Of a stretch of 64,000 nt of DNA, positions 1 through 8,877 are shown one piece after another; within the stretch, counting starts at the first letter, position 1; each line of letters opens with the position of its first letter. The stretch comes from Chloroflexi bacterium OLB13. GTDB lineage: Bacteria > Chloroflexota > Anaerolineae > Aggregatilineales > Phototrophicaceae. Location: positions 1-64,000 of the forward strand of contig JZRA01000047.1 of assembly GCA_001567485.1 (NCBI GenBank), read 5' to 3'. Under the pieces are notes generated by a model, which did no database searches, was not told the DNA's origin, and was given only the letters and a program-made list of their open reading frames with translations. The position numbers and the translations under genes are program-made.

Positions 1-1580
1 TGGTTGGCGTATCGGTGCTGGTAGGCCGTGGCCGTGTAGGTCGGTGTGTCGGTTGCCGTAGGCGACGGCGTCACCGATGGTGTGTAGGTGGGAGTGCTCG
101 TCGCGGTGTACGACGGCGTCGGCGTGTGGGTGGCAGTCGGTGGACGGTGCGTCGCCGTCTCGGTCAGCGCCTCGAGATACACGTTGGTGATCTCCGCCCG
201 GATCGTGGCTTCGAAGTCCTCGGTTGGCGTCAGGGCGCGCTGCGTTTCGGTCAGCGCCGGCGCGGCATTGACGGTCGCCAGTGCGGCTTCGCGGGCACTC
301 AGGGTCGATGTCGCCGTCGGCGGAATGGTCTGCGTGGCGGTACGCGTCGCGCTGGGCATGTCCGTGATCGTCGGCTCAGGCGTGTCGGTCACAAGGACCT
401 CGATCCCGCTCCGCTGGGTGGCCGCGCTGTCGGTCGACAGGCCGCCGGCGATCAGTGTCAGGTGCTGGGCGGTCACGGTCATCTCCACGTCGCCGGTACC
501 ACGTCCACCGAGCAGCAAGGCGGCCACGATCGCCGCGGTCGCGACGATGCCGATCACCCCGATCAGCAGGCCGCGCGAACGCTGCGCCGGTCGCGCTGTG
601 GGAAGCGCCTGCATCGACGGACTGCTGACGGGTGTGGGCGTCGCCGGTGGCGGTTGGCTTGGTGTCGGTGTGTAAGGCAGCCCGGACGGTTTCGCTGCCG
701 CCAGCTTGAACGTAAAGTATTCGGTGCTGCCCGCCTGTGTTCCACTCACCGCGGCGCCGAAGGCCTGCGCGAACTGCGTGCAGTTGGGGAATCGCTGGTG
801 ATAGTCTTTGGACAGCGCGCGGTCGATCACGAGCAGGAGCGCCGGCGGGATGTCGGGCCGGAAGGTGCTGATCGGCGTCGGCTGATCGTTCATGTGCTTG
901 TACATGACCTGCAGCGGCGTCTCCGCCTCAAACGGCAGGCGACCGGAGAGAAGCTGGTAGGTCATGATGCCGAGGGCGTACTGGTCAGCCGCGGGTGTGA
1001 GTTCCTTGCTCGCCCACTGCTCGGGCGGCATGTAGCTCGGTGTCCCCATCGCCATGCCGGAGTGGGTCAGGTTAGTCGATCCGGAGATCAGCTTGGCAAT
1101 GCCGAAGTCGACGATGAACGCCTGTCCCTGATTGTTGAACATGACGTTCTGCGGCTTGATGTCGCGGTGGATCACCCCTTGGGCATGGGCGTAGTCGAGC
1201 GCGCTGGCGAGCTGGTCCAGCAGTAACGATACTTCGCTCAGGCTGGCGAGCGGGCGACCCTGCCGCACCGCCTGCTTGATACGCTCGGACAGCGATCCGC
1301 CGGTCAAATGCTGCATCACGACATAGCTGATCTCGCGGTCGATGCCGTAATCGTAGACGCGGACAATGTGGCTGTGCTCAAGTGCGGCGGCGGTCTGCGC
1401 TTCGCGGATGAAGCGGGCCTGCAGTTCGGGGTCGTTCTTGGCGAGGCTGATGACCTTGACGGCCACCTGCCGGTTCAGGCTGTGGTCATAGGCACGATAG
1501 ACCGCGCCCATTCCGCCTTCGCCCAGCAGGTCGCGCAGTTCGTATTTGCCGAGGGTTTGGCCTGCCAGGTTGTTCGACAT
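1..1580 (-). CDS. Membrane-anchored Hanks-type Ser/Thr protein kinase (partial, C-terminus off the left edge)
   Basis: About 526 codons are visible, read from the ATG at 1580. The kinase domain (roughly residues 10-275) shows the glycine loop LGEGGMGAVYRA, the lysine in VAVKV, the catalytic loop HRDIKPQN, DFG, and the activation end MGTPSYMPPEQ, so all catalytic residues are present. A Pro/Thr linker, one hydrophobic membrane segment near residue 340 and a Thr/Ala/Pro-rich tail follow; the tail runs off the window. This is the usual layout of bacterial PknB-like receptor kinases that phosphorylate cytoplasmic targets, but here the outer part is low-complexity rather than PASTA repeats. Substrate unknown. 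The family call is firm; the length is not known. Confidence 0.93.
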   Translation of the reverse strand, partial: MSNNLAGQTLGKYELRDLLGEGGMGAVYRAYDHSLNRQVAVKVISLAKNDPELQARFIREAQTAAALEHSHIVRVYDYGIDREISYVVMQHLTGGSLSERIKQAVRQGRPLASLSEVSLLLDQLASALDYAHAQGVIHRDIKPQNVMFNNQGQAFIVDFGIAKLISGSTNLTHSGMAMGTPSYMPPEQWASKELTPAADQYALGIMTYQLLSGRLPFEAETPLQVMYKHMNDQPTPISTFRPDIPPALLLVIDRALSKDYHQRFPNCTQFAQAFGAAVSGTQAGSTEYFTFKLAAAKPSGLPYTPTPSQPPPATPTPVSSPSMQALPTARPAQRSRGLLIGVIGIVATAAIVAALLLGGRGTGDVEMTVTAQHLTLIAGGLSTDSAATQRSGIEVLVTDTPEPTITDMPSATRTATQTIPPTATSTLSAREAALATVNAAPALTETQRALTPTEDFEATIRAEITNVYLEALTETATHRPPTATHTPTPSYTATSTPTYTPSVTPSPTATDTPTYTATAYQHRYAN

Positions 1581-1726
1581 GAGGGCAGCAACAACAGCTT
1601 GCAATAACAACTCTATACTATAGCCCGTAAGTACCACTGCACCAATAAGGCTTGCTTCGGGAATCCTGCGCGGCGTGTAATGAAAGAAGACGGCACAGCC
1701 GGTGACCGACTGCGCCGTTCGCGTGT

Positions 1727-1867
1727 CTAGAACTCGATTTCGGCCCGCGAGGGCTCAGGCGGATACTCGTGCGCATACACCTGCGTCAAGTCGTCGCGCA
1801 TCTCGGTCCGGCGAGCCTGCACGTGCGCAAACAGCAGTGGATGAGGGTCCGTCCAAGAGACGAGATG
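1727..1867 (-). pseudogene. Protein-like C-terminal fragment, unrecognised
   Basis: One minus-strand frame stays open for 46 codons from just after a TAA (1868-1870) to a TAG at 1727. It reads like a real protein end (WTDPHPLLFAHVQARR, then EYPPEPSRAEIEF). There is no start codon with a ribosome site and no family I recognise. It could be the tail of a lost gene next to the nucleotidyltransferase fragment, or chance. Confidence 0.25.
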
Positions 1868-1924
1868 TTACAATCAACTTGTCCCGGTCGCGCGGCAGGC
1901 CCAACCACCAGGGAGGTCTCGGTC

Positions 1925-2122
1925 ATGAACCCCCCATCGTCGGTCTTGCTTGACCTTCCGCTCGATGAGATCCGAGCGTTTTGCCAATGCGATCTCATTC
2001 GGCGAATGGCCTTGTTCGGCTCAGCCCTGCGGTCCGACTATGTGGCCAAGTCTGACATTGACCTGCTCGTGGAGCATAAGCTGCGACGGAAGAGTACGAT
2101 CAATACGCCGTGGCCGTCGTGA
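1925..2122 (+). pseudogene. Truncated MNT-type minimal nucleotidyltransferase
   Basis: Starts at ATG 1925 behind a good ribosome site (GGGAGG, 8 nt away) and encodes 65 residues. The polymerase-beta-like motif is clear: FGSALRSDYVAKSDIDLLV, i.e. GS followed by the paired aspartates (DID) that bind metal. Such proteins normally run to about 100 residues and act as the antitoxin partner of HEPN (HepT) toxins, AMPylating them. Here the reading frame ends 14 residues after the second aspartate, so the C-terminal strand with the third carboxylate is missing and no HepT follows. Most likely a broken antitoxin left in an island. Confidence 0.6.
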
Positions 2123-2313
2123 CCGGGTTCAGGATCGACGACAGGGACACGTTGATTCGCGCGGGATTCGTGCCGCGGCTTCTGAAACGAGCAGCCCATG
2201 GCTGTGTCGTGATGTCGATTGAGGACGTCGTGACGAGCAACACGTCCGAGACAGCATTACGCCTCGTACGTTTGATTCGTTTGCACTACGCGCTTGGGTC
2301 TCCAGGTGACTGA
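2110..2313 (+). other. Short open frame after the nucleotidyltransferase fragment, unrecognised
   Basis: A frame beginning at GTG 2110 (overlapping the previous fragment by 13 nt) encodes 67 residues, including RAGFVPRLLKRA and VVMSIEDVVTSN. I do not recognise it. It may be a remnant of a second gene joined to the nucleotidyltransferase by a deletion. No ribosome site is obvious. Confidence 0.22.
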
Positions 2314-2373
2314 CTTGTCACGATATAGCCTACAATGTAGGAGTGTGAGCCGTACGCAGCTGAAAGGATTGGC

Positions 2374-3348
2374 ATGAACCTCGGGTCATTACGACGCGTA
2401 CCGTTACGGGAAGTCTGGAGCAGCGAGTCAGCCGACTTCACGCCGTGGCTGGCGCAAGAAGAAAACCTCAAACTTCTCGGCGACACCCTCGGGCTCGATT
2501 TGGCGCTGGAGGCGACCGAGCAGCAGGTCGGGCCGTTCCGCGCCGACATCGTCGCCAAAGACACCACGGACGGAAGCTTCGTCCTGATCGAAAACCAGCT
2601 TGAACGGACGGATCACAGCCATCTCGGCCAACTGCTCACGTACGCGGCGGGGCTGTCGACGGTCACGATCGTGTGGATCGCCGAACGGTTCACCGACGAA
2701 CACCGGGCGGCACTCGACTGGCTGAACGAGGTCACGGCGCAGGACATCGGCTTCTTCGGGCTGGAGATCGAACTGTGGCGCATCGGAAACTCGCCCGCCG
2801 CGCCGAAGTTCAACATCGTCAGTCAGCCGAACGAGTGGGTAAAGACGGTATCCAAGGCGCGGTCGGAGACCCCCTTGTCTGACATTCAGCAGCTTCAGCT
2901 TGAGTTCTGGACGGCATTCAAGGAATACTTGCTTGAACAACGGTCGCCCCTCAAAGTCTTGAAGCCGGCAGCTCAGAGCTGGACATCAATCCCGATTGGC
3001 CGATCGAATTTCTATGTGGAGGCTGTCATCAGAGCCAAGGAATCGATGGTCACGGTTCAGCTTGACCTTTACGGATCAGACGCGAAAGGGCACTTCCGTA
3101 GACTGCTGCAGAATCGAACGGCCATTGAGAGTGCAATTGGACAGCCCCTGGCGTGGAACGAGAGGCCAGATAGGAAGACGAGTGCAATTGCACTGGATAT
3201 GCACAACGTCGATGCGTCGGATCACAGTCGATGGCCGGAGATCTTTGCGTGGTTCCACACATATCTTGCAGTGTTTGAGAAAACCTTCCGGCCGATCGTG
3301 AAATTGCTAACGCCGCTTCCACCGCCTGACGACGAGAGCGACGCATGA
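2374..3348 (+). CDS. DUF4268 protein with PD-(D/E)XK-like N-terminal domain
   Basis: 324 residues from ATG 2374, with AAAGGA 6 nt upstream. The N-terminal half (about 45-160) holds a nuclease-like core: FRADIVAKD, then VLIENQLERTDHSHLGQLL, matching the D...E-x-Q pattern and the DHSHLGQLLTYA signature of DUF4268 proteins. The C-terminal half (about 165-310) is the DUF4268 domain. These proteins are often found near type I restriction genes and mobile elements; their activity is not established. Its stop overlaps (ATGA, 3345-3348) a stub resembling the start of an HsdR gene, which fits that context. Family call good, function unknown. Confidence 0.8.
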   Translation: MNLGSLRRVPLREVWSSESADFTPWLAQEENLKLLGDTLGLDLALEATEQQVGPFRADIVAKDTTDGSFVLIENQLERTDHSHLGQLLTYAAGLSTVTIVWIAERFTDEHRAALDWLNEVTAQDIGFFGLEIELWRIGNSPAAPKFNIVSQPNEWVKTVSKARSETPLSDIQQLQLEFWTAFKEYLLEQRSPLKVLKPAAQSWTSIPIGRSNFYVEAVIRAKESMVTVQLDLYGSDAKGHFRRLLQNRTAIESAIGQPLAWNERPDRKTSAIALDMHNVDASDHSRWPEIFAWFHTYLAVFEKTFRPIVKLLTPLPPPDDESDA

Positions 3349-3401
3349 AAGTGTTCAACTAGGACACGGTCGAAACCCCGGCGATCGACTGGCTGCGATA
3401 G
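3345..3401 (+). pseudogene. Possible N-terminal stub of a type I restriction HsdR subunit
   Basis: The frame opened by the ATG overlapping the DUF4268 stop reads MKVFN, stop, DTVETPAIDWLR, stop. HsdR proteins commonly begin with an FNEDTVE..A..WL pattern, so this looks like 18 codons of an hsdR start with GAG changed to TAG and the rest deleted. The match is short and made by eye. Confidence 0.4.
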
Positions 3402-3698
3402 TGTCAGGCGGTTGAACTTAACCTGCGATACACTGATTGACGCAAGCTGATTCTGCGGTCACACCCGAACGCGCTCATGAGGCCATATCGATCCCATGGC
3501 AAGGAGTGGTCTGACAGGTTCCTGTCTCGCACGGCTGGGCGATGTAGGCCAACTGACTGCCTACCGAATCGTGTGCTACAACCACGACCCATTGCGTGAC
3601 ACGCGCACCACGGGCCAATTTCTGCTCAGTCTGTCTCCTTTTTTGCCGTGCTTGCCCGCCTCTGATCAGAAGTAGTCTTGGGTGGCCACTCTACCACC
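3402..3698. other. Intergenic stretch with no feature recognised
   Basis: No convincing reading frame, hairpin terminator or repeat was seen on either strand. It separates the plus-strand restriction-like remnants from the minus-strand helicase cluster. Confidence 0.5.
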
Positions 3699-3926
3699 TC
3701 AGAAGTCATCATCGGAATCATCGTCGAAAATCGGTTCATCATCATCCCAGGAAATGATGGTTCTTGATCCGTCGAGCCCGGCAATTCGGTCTTCGTCGGG
3801 ATCTTCGCCGAGTCCGTAGTAATTTTCGTCGTCGTCCTCGTATTCGTCGAAGAAGTCGTCCTCTTCGTCGAGGTCGTAGTCGTCGTCTTCAAATTCGTCG
3901 TCTTCGTCATTGCTGTAGTCGCTCAT
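3699..3926 (-). CDS. Highly acidic small protein
   Basis: 75 residues from ATG 3926, chosen because AAGGA lies about 10 nt upstream; an in-frame ATG at 3959 would add 11 residues without a better site. About half of the residues are Asp or Glu, in long runs with scattered Phe/Tyr/Trp, and only two Arg and no Lys are present after the chosen start. It follows the UvrD-type helicase by 99 bp on the same strand. The composition is like DNA-mimic proteins or acidic tails that occupy basic DNA-binding surfaces, but no family is recognised, and a DNA-mimic role is only an inference. Confidence 0.6.
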   Translation of the reverse strand: MSDYSNDEDDEFEDDDYDLDEEDDFFDEYEDDDENYYGLGEDPDEDRIAGLDGSRTIISWDDDEPIFDDDSDDDF

Positions 3927-4025
3927 TGTCGTCAAGTCCTTCGAAAATGCTGTCGTCAACTACGAAAACCGGAGCTAATGAAGCAATAGGGGGTGGCCTG
4001 GCTGACTTTGCCTACACGGGTTTAT

Positions 4026-6323
4026 CTACTCGTCCCACCACTCCTTTGGTGGTGGTGTTGTACGCCGGCTTTCGGAACTCGCTACCGCGGATTCGCCAAG
4101 CGAAGACGGTGGGGGGACATACCTAGGGGGCGGCAACTCGGGTACGCCACGAATGCTGTTCAGAAGCCCCTCCGGTAAGCTGTGTCCCGTTGATGGCAAG
4201 TACTCTTCCACGAGATTCGTTATGATCGGTCGCCTTCCCGCGTGCGTCACCGCGGCAGCAGACAACTTGACGAGGGCGGATCTGTCCCCTGCAGCAAGTC
4301 GCTGGAATGCCCCCATCACCTCGACTGTAGGATTGAGCAGCATCTCCGCAATAAAGCGCGAGGCAGCAGCTGGCTGACCTTCACTTGCATTTGCGCTCGG
4401 TTTCTGTGTCGTGGCGCCAATGAAGACCGACTTACGCGCCCGCGTCAGCGCAACATAGAAGAGTCGTCTCTCATTACTTATTGCGTCTGACGACGGAGGC
4501 GAAGTGATTAGCCCCCGGGTATCGAAGATCTCCTCTTCGCTCGTGAAAAGGCAGGGCATATAGCCCTCCTCACAATCTGGAATGAACACATAATCGAATT
4601 CCTCACCCTTCACCCGGAAGACGGTGGTCATCAGAATGACCTTCTCGTCAGGCAATCCTTGTGCCGGATCCAAGCGGTGAATGTGGCGCAGGAAGTCCTG
4701 TGGTGTCATCCTGAGCGACTCCGCATAGGAGCAGAACGTAGCCACGGCCAGTTTGCGATCCTCTGAATGCTCACCCGCACCGTAAAAGTTGTTGAAGTGC
4801 TCGTAGTAATCAACCATCTTCACAAGCCACTGAAGGAGGTTGCCGGCATTCAGAGATGGCTCCGTCAGAATTCGTTCATGGAGACGTTCGAGTAACGTCT
4901 TCAACTCACCAATTCGTTCGCGCGATTGCCGGGTCAATGGGGAATCATTGGAAGACTCGACATAGTTCATGAATTCATGCAATGAACGAGAACCGGCCCA
5001 AGATCGCGCCTTGTCCAGATGATCTCTCGAGATCCGGCGATTTGGCACATTGACGATGCTCATGAGACGCTTGAACTTGGCATCGTCATCAAGCGGCGCG
5101 TCGAGATCGATCGACACCCGGAGGTATTCGAGCAGAACCTCGATCTCGCGTCGCTTGAAGAACGGTGCGCGACCAAGAACACGGTACGGTATCTTGTTAG
5201 CAAGGAACGCTGCTTCAAGTCCAATGGACTGTGCATACATCCGGAACAGGACTGCGATGTTGGCAGGATCGATAGTCTGTTTGGCGAGTGCTTTGACTTG
5301 TTGCGCCAACTCGTTGTTGACGTCAACCTGGTTCGCGGCGTCACTGTGGTGGAGGCTTATTCCTGTATGGAGTGCTGCCTTGTGCGCAATCAAGCGCTTA
5401 TCGACCCGAGTCGGGTTCAGAGAGATTACGTTTTGCGATACCTGAGCGAGCACAGGGCCGAACCTGAATGTTCGGGACAGTGTGTAATCCACGACGGGCT
5501 TGTTTGAGAACGCCTTGCCAAACTCCTTTATGATGTAGTTCGGCCGCGCGCCACGCCATTCGTAGATGGTTTGGTCGTCATCACCGACAACCATGACGTC
5601 GGCAGTATCGCCTGCGATGAGTTCGATCAGCCTTTGCTGGCCGTAATTCACATCCTGATACTCATCCACGATAACGACCGAGGACCGGCTCAGGAGCTGG
5701 TCGCCCAACCCGGATTTTCTTTCCAGCAGGCCGACGGCGTAAGGCACAAAATCGTCGAATGTGAGGGCATTCTTCTCGAGACGTAGCCGTTCGAACTCAG
5801 TGTATACCGATGGCAAATACTGATTTCGTCGATGCCCAGCACGTTCAGGCGTGATGAGCGAACCCTTCCACAAGCTGATGCTCTCGAGCGCATCATCTGG
5901 ATCTACCATCTCGGGCGGACCTGCGCGCTGTTTCTCGAGATTCTGTATGGCTCGGTGAACTGTCCTTCGGACCAGTTCCTCCTTGTCGTCGCCCCATACC
6001 TCGCTCATGGACGCCATCCACCCACGTTGTGACGCAGTCGAAAGGAGTCTGTATGCGAACGAATGAAATGAATCGACGCTAGGGCGCCGATTCTCTGGCA
6101 GAACTGCCGAGAGTTTATCTCTGAACTGCGCTCGCGCTCTCTTGTTGAACATTAAGATCCGGATCGAAGCAGGTGCCATGCCGAGCGCGTCGACGAGGTA
6201 CTTGACTCGCTGCACCATCGTCGTTGTCTTGCCAGATCCCGCGACAGCCAGTACCCGGGCATGCCGACCAAGCGGGTGCTTTACAACGCGCTCCTGTTCC
6301 GGGGTCAATGTTTCCGAACTCAA
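4026..6323 (-). CDS. UvrD/PcrA-type superfamily 1 DNA helicase
   Basis: 765 residues from ATG 6323. Visible SF1A motifs: Q-motif region LTPEQERVV, Walker A AGSGKT (residues 28-33), motif II VDEYQDVN (Walker B with DEYQ), motif III GDDDQTIYEWRGA, motif V FRVKGEEFDYVF, motif VI ERRLFYVALTRAR. The family translocates 3'-5' on single-stranded DNA using ATP, in repair or, in islands, in defence. The length is typical of UvrD-like helicases, without an extra nuclease domain. The start overlaps the stop of the HIRAN gene (ATGA, 6320-6323), so the two are probably translationally coupled and work together. Confidence 0.93.
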   Translation of the reverse strand: MSSETLTPEQERVVKHPLGRHARVLAVAGSGKTTTMVQRVKYLVDALGMAPASIRILMFNKRARAQFRDKLSAVLPENRRPSVDSFHSFAYRLLSTASQRGWMASMSEVWGDDKEELVRRTVHRAIQNLEKQRAGPPEMVDPDDALESISLWKGSLITPERAGHRRNQYLPSVYTEFERLRLEKNALTFDDFVPYAVGLLERKSGLGDQLLSRSSVVIVDEYQDVNYGQQRLIELIAGDTADVMVVGDDDQTIYEWRGARPNYIIKEFGKAFSNKPVVDYTLSRTFRFGPVLAQVSQNVISLNPTRVDKRLIAHKAALHTGISLHHSDAANQVDVNNELAQQVKALAKQTIDPANIAVLFRMYAQSIGLEAAFLANKIPYRVLGRAPFFKRREIEVLLEYLRVSIDLDAPLDDDAKFKRLMSIVNVPNRRISRDHLDKARSWAGSRSLHEFMNYVESSNDSPLTRQSRERIGELKTLLERLHERILTEPSLNAGNLLQWLVKMVDYYEHFNNFYGAGEHSEDRKLAVATFCSYAESLRMTPQDFLRHIHRLDPAQGLPDEKVILMTTVFRVKGEEFDYVFIPDCEEGYMPCLFTSEEEIFDTRGLITSPPSSDAISNERRLFYVALTRARKSVFIGATTQKPSANASEGQPAAASRFIAEMLLNPTVEVMGAFQRLAAGDRSALVKLSAAAVTHAGRRPIITNLVEEYLPSTGHSLPEGLLNSIRGVPELPPPRYVPPPSSLGESAVASSESRRTTPPPKEWWDE

Positions 6324-6742
6324 AGCTCATCCTCCAGGTTCGGCATGGCTTTCGCCGCGGTGTTGGACTGGGCAGGCAGCTGAAACCGTATCTTCAGACC
6401 ATGAGAGTAGTCGGGATTGTCACCGCCCAGATGAGCGATGACGATCGCATTGACGGGTGCGCCGAGTTGGTCAAACCGCGAAGCGAGTTGTGCAGCAAGG
6501 TCTTTCGCCAGAAACCCAACCTGAACCCCATTGAGGGTTTCGACCCGAATCGCGTTACGATCGTAGCGGTTCGCTGGATCGCGTCGCAACAGCAGCCGGT
6601 CGTTTGCCTGGATACTCCTGACAACCTGCTGGCGCCCCTCGAACGTGACGCCAACCACGTGAACATCATATGTGTCCACGCCTGTCGATTGCTGCTTAGC
6701 CAGCCTCTGATGTCTCTGAAAGAACGACTCGCCACCGTCCAT
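6320..6742 (-). CDS. HIRAN domain protein
   Basis: 140 residues from ATG 6742. Residues 20-120 carry a HIRAN domain: VVGVTFEGRQQVV, LLLRRDPANRYDRNAIRVE and GVQVGFLAKDLAAQLA are the conserved blocks (the RxPxNxYDxNAI segment is diagnostic). HIRAN domains bind 3' ends of single-stranded DNA and are usually fused to Rad5/HLTF helicases; here it is a separate protein whose stop overlaps the helicase start by 4 nt. The likely role is to guide the helicase to DNA ends. The role is inferred from the fold and the gene overlap. Confidence 0.85.
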   Translation of the reverse strand: MDGGESFFQRHQRLAKQQSTGVDTYDVHVVGVTFEGRQQVVRSIQANDRLLLRRDPANRYDRNAIRVETLNGVQVGFLAKDLAAQLASRFDQLGAPVNAIVIAHLGGDNPDYSHGLKIRFQLPAQSNTAAKAMPNLEDEL

Positions 6743-6863
6743 GATCCGTTACAGCTTCCGCAGACCGTGTTGATAGAGTATCGACATACTAGCACATTTG
6801 TCGGGTCGCTTCCCGCTGCCTCGCTTACCCGTAACTGCTGCAAGGCAACGTTATGATCTGTGC

Positions 6864-7535
6864 CTAGTCCTCGAACCCGTAGTGCTTGAACTTCAGCGTG
6901 CGGCTATTTTCACTCACTGTGCGAATCGTCCCGTCGTCGAGGCCGGTCGGGCGATCGGCGCTGATCTCGACCGTGATCCGCACATTCGTCCCGGTCAGGC
7001 TAATCAGCCGCTGAATGACCTCGTCGACGATCGTCGCCATATCCTTATTGCCACGCCGCGGATCAAGCGTCACCGTGCCGTGATAGCGCGTGGTCAGCTG
7101 GGCCTCGGTCTCGACCAGAGCCGCCGGTGTCTCTCCACCGCCGAATAGCGGAGTTGGTCGCTCGGTGGGTTCTGGCGCGCGTTCGTTCGCTTCGCGTTCC
7201 AATTGATCACGCGCCGCGTCCGGTCGGACGATCACCGACCTGTCGTCGAAGTACACGCGGGCCGGGTTATCGAATGCCAAACCCTTATGATTGCCCTGCG
7301 CATCAACCATGGTCGCGTAGCCGAACGGCGCATCCCAGCGCACGACGCCGTCGGCGATGGTGTCGATCAGCACGTTCTCGTCGTATAGACGCGGCAGGTA
7401 GCAGTAGGACTTCAAGTACTCCCACAGCTTCTTGATCGAAAGGTGCGGATTGCTGACTAGGTTGATAGCGTGTTCCTTGGGGACTTGAGTATAAGGATGA
7501 GTGATACCCACAGGAGTCAGGGGCCAAGCATACAT
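6864..7535 (-). pseudogene. C-terminal remnant of a DUF499 (PglY/BrxC-like) ATPase
   Basis: 223 codons from ATG 7535. The final 60 residues (TLDPRRGNKDMATIVDEVIQ, later VRTVSENSRTLKFKHYGFED) match the characteristic C-terminus of DUF499 proteins as I know it, and the middle part (LWEYLKSYCYLPRL...ADGV) fits their last ordered domain. Full DUF499 proteins are near 1000 residues with a P-loop ATPase core, none of which is present. The upstream neighbour starts with the Swt1-type HEPN domain that normally forms the DUF499 N-terminus, so this looks like the tail of a gene whose centre was replaced. It may still be translated. Confidence 0.65.
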
Positions 7536-7561
7536 AGTGAGACGAGTGCACCCGTGTCCTG

Positions 7562-8869
7562 CTACCGTGTGGGCGTGACGCCGGACATGACGAATGCCAT
7601 TTCGATCATCTTCGAGTCGTTGCCGGCAAACAGCATGCGCGCTTCATCGCGCCAGTTGTGGTATCCAAACTCGCGGAAGATACCCGCATACCTGGTCGGC
7701 AGCACGGAGGACATCCGGAACAATTCCTGGACGAACGGGTTTGAAATCTCGCTCTCGGAGGTGAGCCCCGTCCAACTCGTCGGATCGGTCACCGTCTGGC
7801 CGAGTGGATTTGGCCCGATGTAGATGTTCTCCACCAGCACGTTGCCGTCCGGCGTCGACATGTTCATGATGCCCTGCGCCACCGGGCCCGGATCGCCGCC
7901 GTTGTATTCCCCGTCGGTCAGGTGACAGACCATCGGTGCCGGGCTGTTGGGCGGCAGATTGGGGATCTCCGCCAACAGAATGCGTTCCGCTTCCAGGAAG
8001 GCCGACTCGGTGTTCGTCATGTTCTGCGGCGAGAGATTCGGGACGCCCTGCTGCGCGAACTCGTCCACGGTCTTGATTCCGCCGAGCACATCCCACACCT
8101 GACCGGAATAGGCGAGCAGCGCGATGCGATATCGCGGCTGGATCGACGTGCCGCGCGTTGACCGTGCAACCATCGATATCGCGACGTCTTCGAGGCACTT
8201 CGACACGAGTTCGATCCTACTGATTCGGTTGCCTTCGGGCATTACGATATCCGGTGTGCCCATGGAACCGCTTACGTCGAGCAGATAAATGATGAGGGCC
8301 GGAGTCTTGCTGGTCGCTGCGGCGGTGTACGACCCGGGTCTCGGCGTAGGCGCGGTGGTCGTCGGTGCGCCGCCGAGGTTACCGGTGTTCGACCGCTTCA
8401 CCGACTGCTTCTGCTCGGCCTCAAAGCGCAGGCGCAACAGGTCAGTGGCGATGTCATGGCAGATAGCCGCTTCCTTCGAAGCGCCGACCGCTTCGAGCAG
8501 CCGCGTGGCGATGGAGGCCGCTTCATACGCCTGATCGTTCGTGAACGGCTTCTGGTGCGCCCAATTGTTGCGCGCGTCTGAGAGGATACCGACGTAGCCG
8601 CGCTCTGACTTGCCGAGCGTTGCCTTGAACACCTGCTCCCAGCGCCGGCTCATGGCATTGAGACAAGCCTGCACGTCCATCTCGCTGACCGCGTCCTCGG
8701 CGGTGCGTGCCGCCAGCCCGCCGTGGGTGCCGGAGGTCAGCGCGTCGCTGATCTCGGCGAGCATCGTGCTCTTAAAGACCCGCTCGTATTCGGTGACGAT
8801 GTACGGCGCCAGCCCGGCCTTCAGGGCATCCAGCAGTTCACTGACACGATCACGATTTGATTTGGCCAT
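7562..8869 (-). CDS. Swt1-type HEPN domain fused to a vWA (TerY-like) domain
   Basis: 435 residues from ATG 8869; GTG 8878 would add 3 residues. Residues 1-155 resemble the Swt1-like HEPN domain that begins DUF499 proteins, with a HEPN motif R100-NNWA-H105 (R-x4-H), the residues that cut RNA in active members. A Thr/Pro linker (160-179) leads to a vWA domain (180-435) with an intact MIDAS D198-x-S200-x-S202 (DVSGS) and the later TDGEYNGGD site. The vWA half differs from the separate vWA gene at 15546-16334 at only 9 of 256 positions by eye. It follows the nuclease gene with 8 bp between stop and start. It is a chimera: an RNase-like head on a metal-binding signalling module. Confidence 0.85.
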   Translation of the reverse strand: MAKSNRDRVSELLDALKAGLAPYIVTEYERVFKSTMLAEISDALTSGTHGGLAARTAEDAVSEMDVQACLNAMSRRWEQVFKATLGKSERGYVGILSDARNNWAHQKPFTNDQAYEAASIATRLLEAVGASKEAAICHDIATDLLRLRFEAEQKQSVKRSNTGNLGGAPTTTAPTPRPGSYTAAATSKTPALIIYLLDVSGSMGTPDIVMPEGNRISRIELVSKCLEDVAISMVARSTRGTSIQPRYRIALLAYSGQVWDVLGGIKTVDEFAQQGVPNLSPQNMTNTESAFLEAERILLAEIPNLPPNSPAPMVCHLTDGEYNGGDPGPVAQGIMNMSTPDGNVLVENIYIGPNPLGQTVTDPTSWTGLTSESEISNPFVQELFRMSSVLPTRYAGIFREFGYHNWRDEARMLFAGNDSKMIEMAFVMSGVTPTR

Positions 8870-8877
8870 GACTGACA

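Noticed and set aside
1-330. Possible tandem repeat or CRISPR-like array
   Set aside because: The periodic DNA encodes the degenerate T-A-T-x-T-P tail of the kinase; there are no constant repeats with variable spacers.
15-1226. Long plus-strand Arg-rich reading frames opposite the left-edge kinase
   Set aside because: The minus strand encodes a complete kinase domain with all motifs; the plus frames are low-complexity antisense readings of the Thr/Pro-rich tail.
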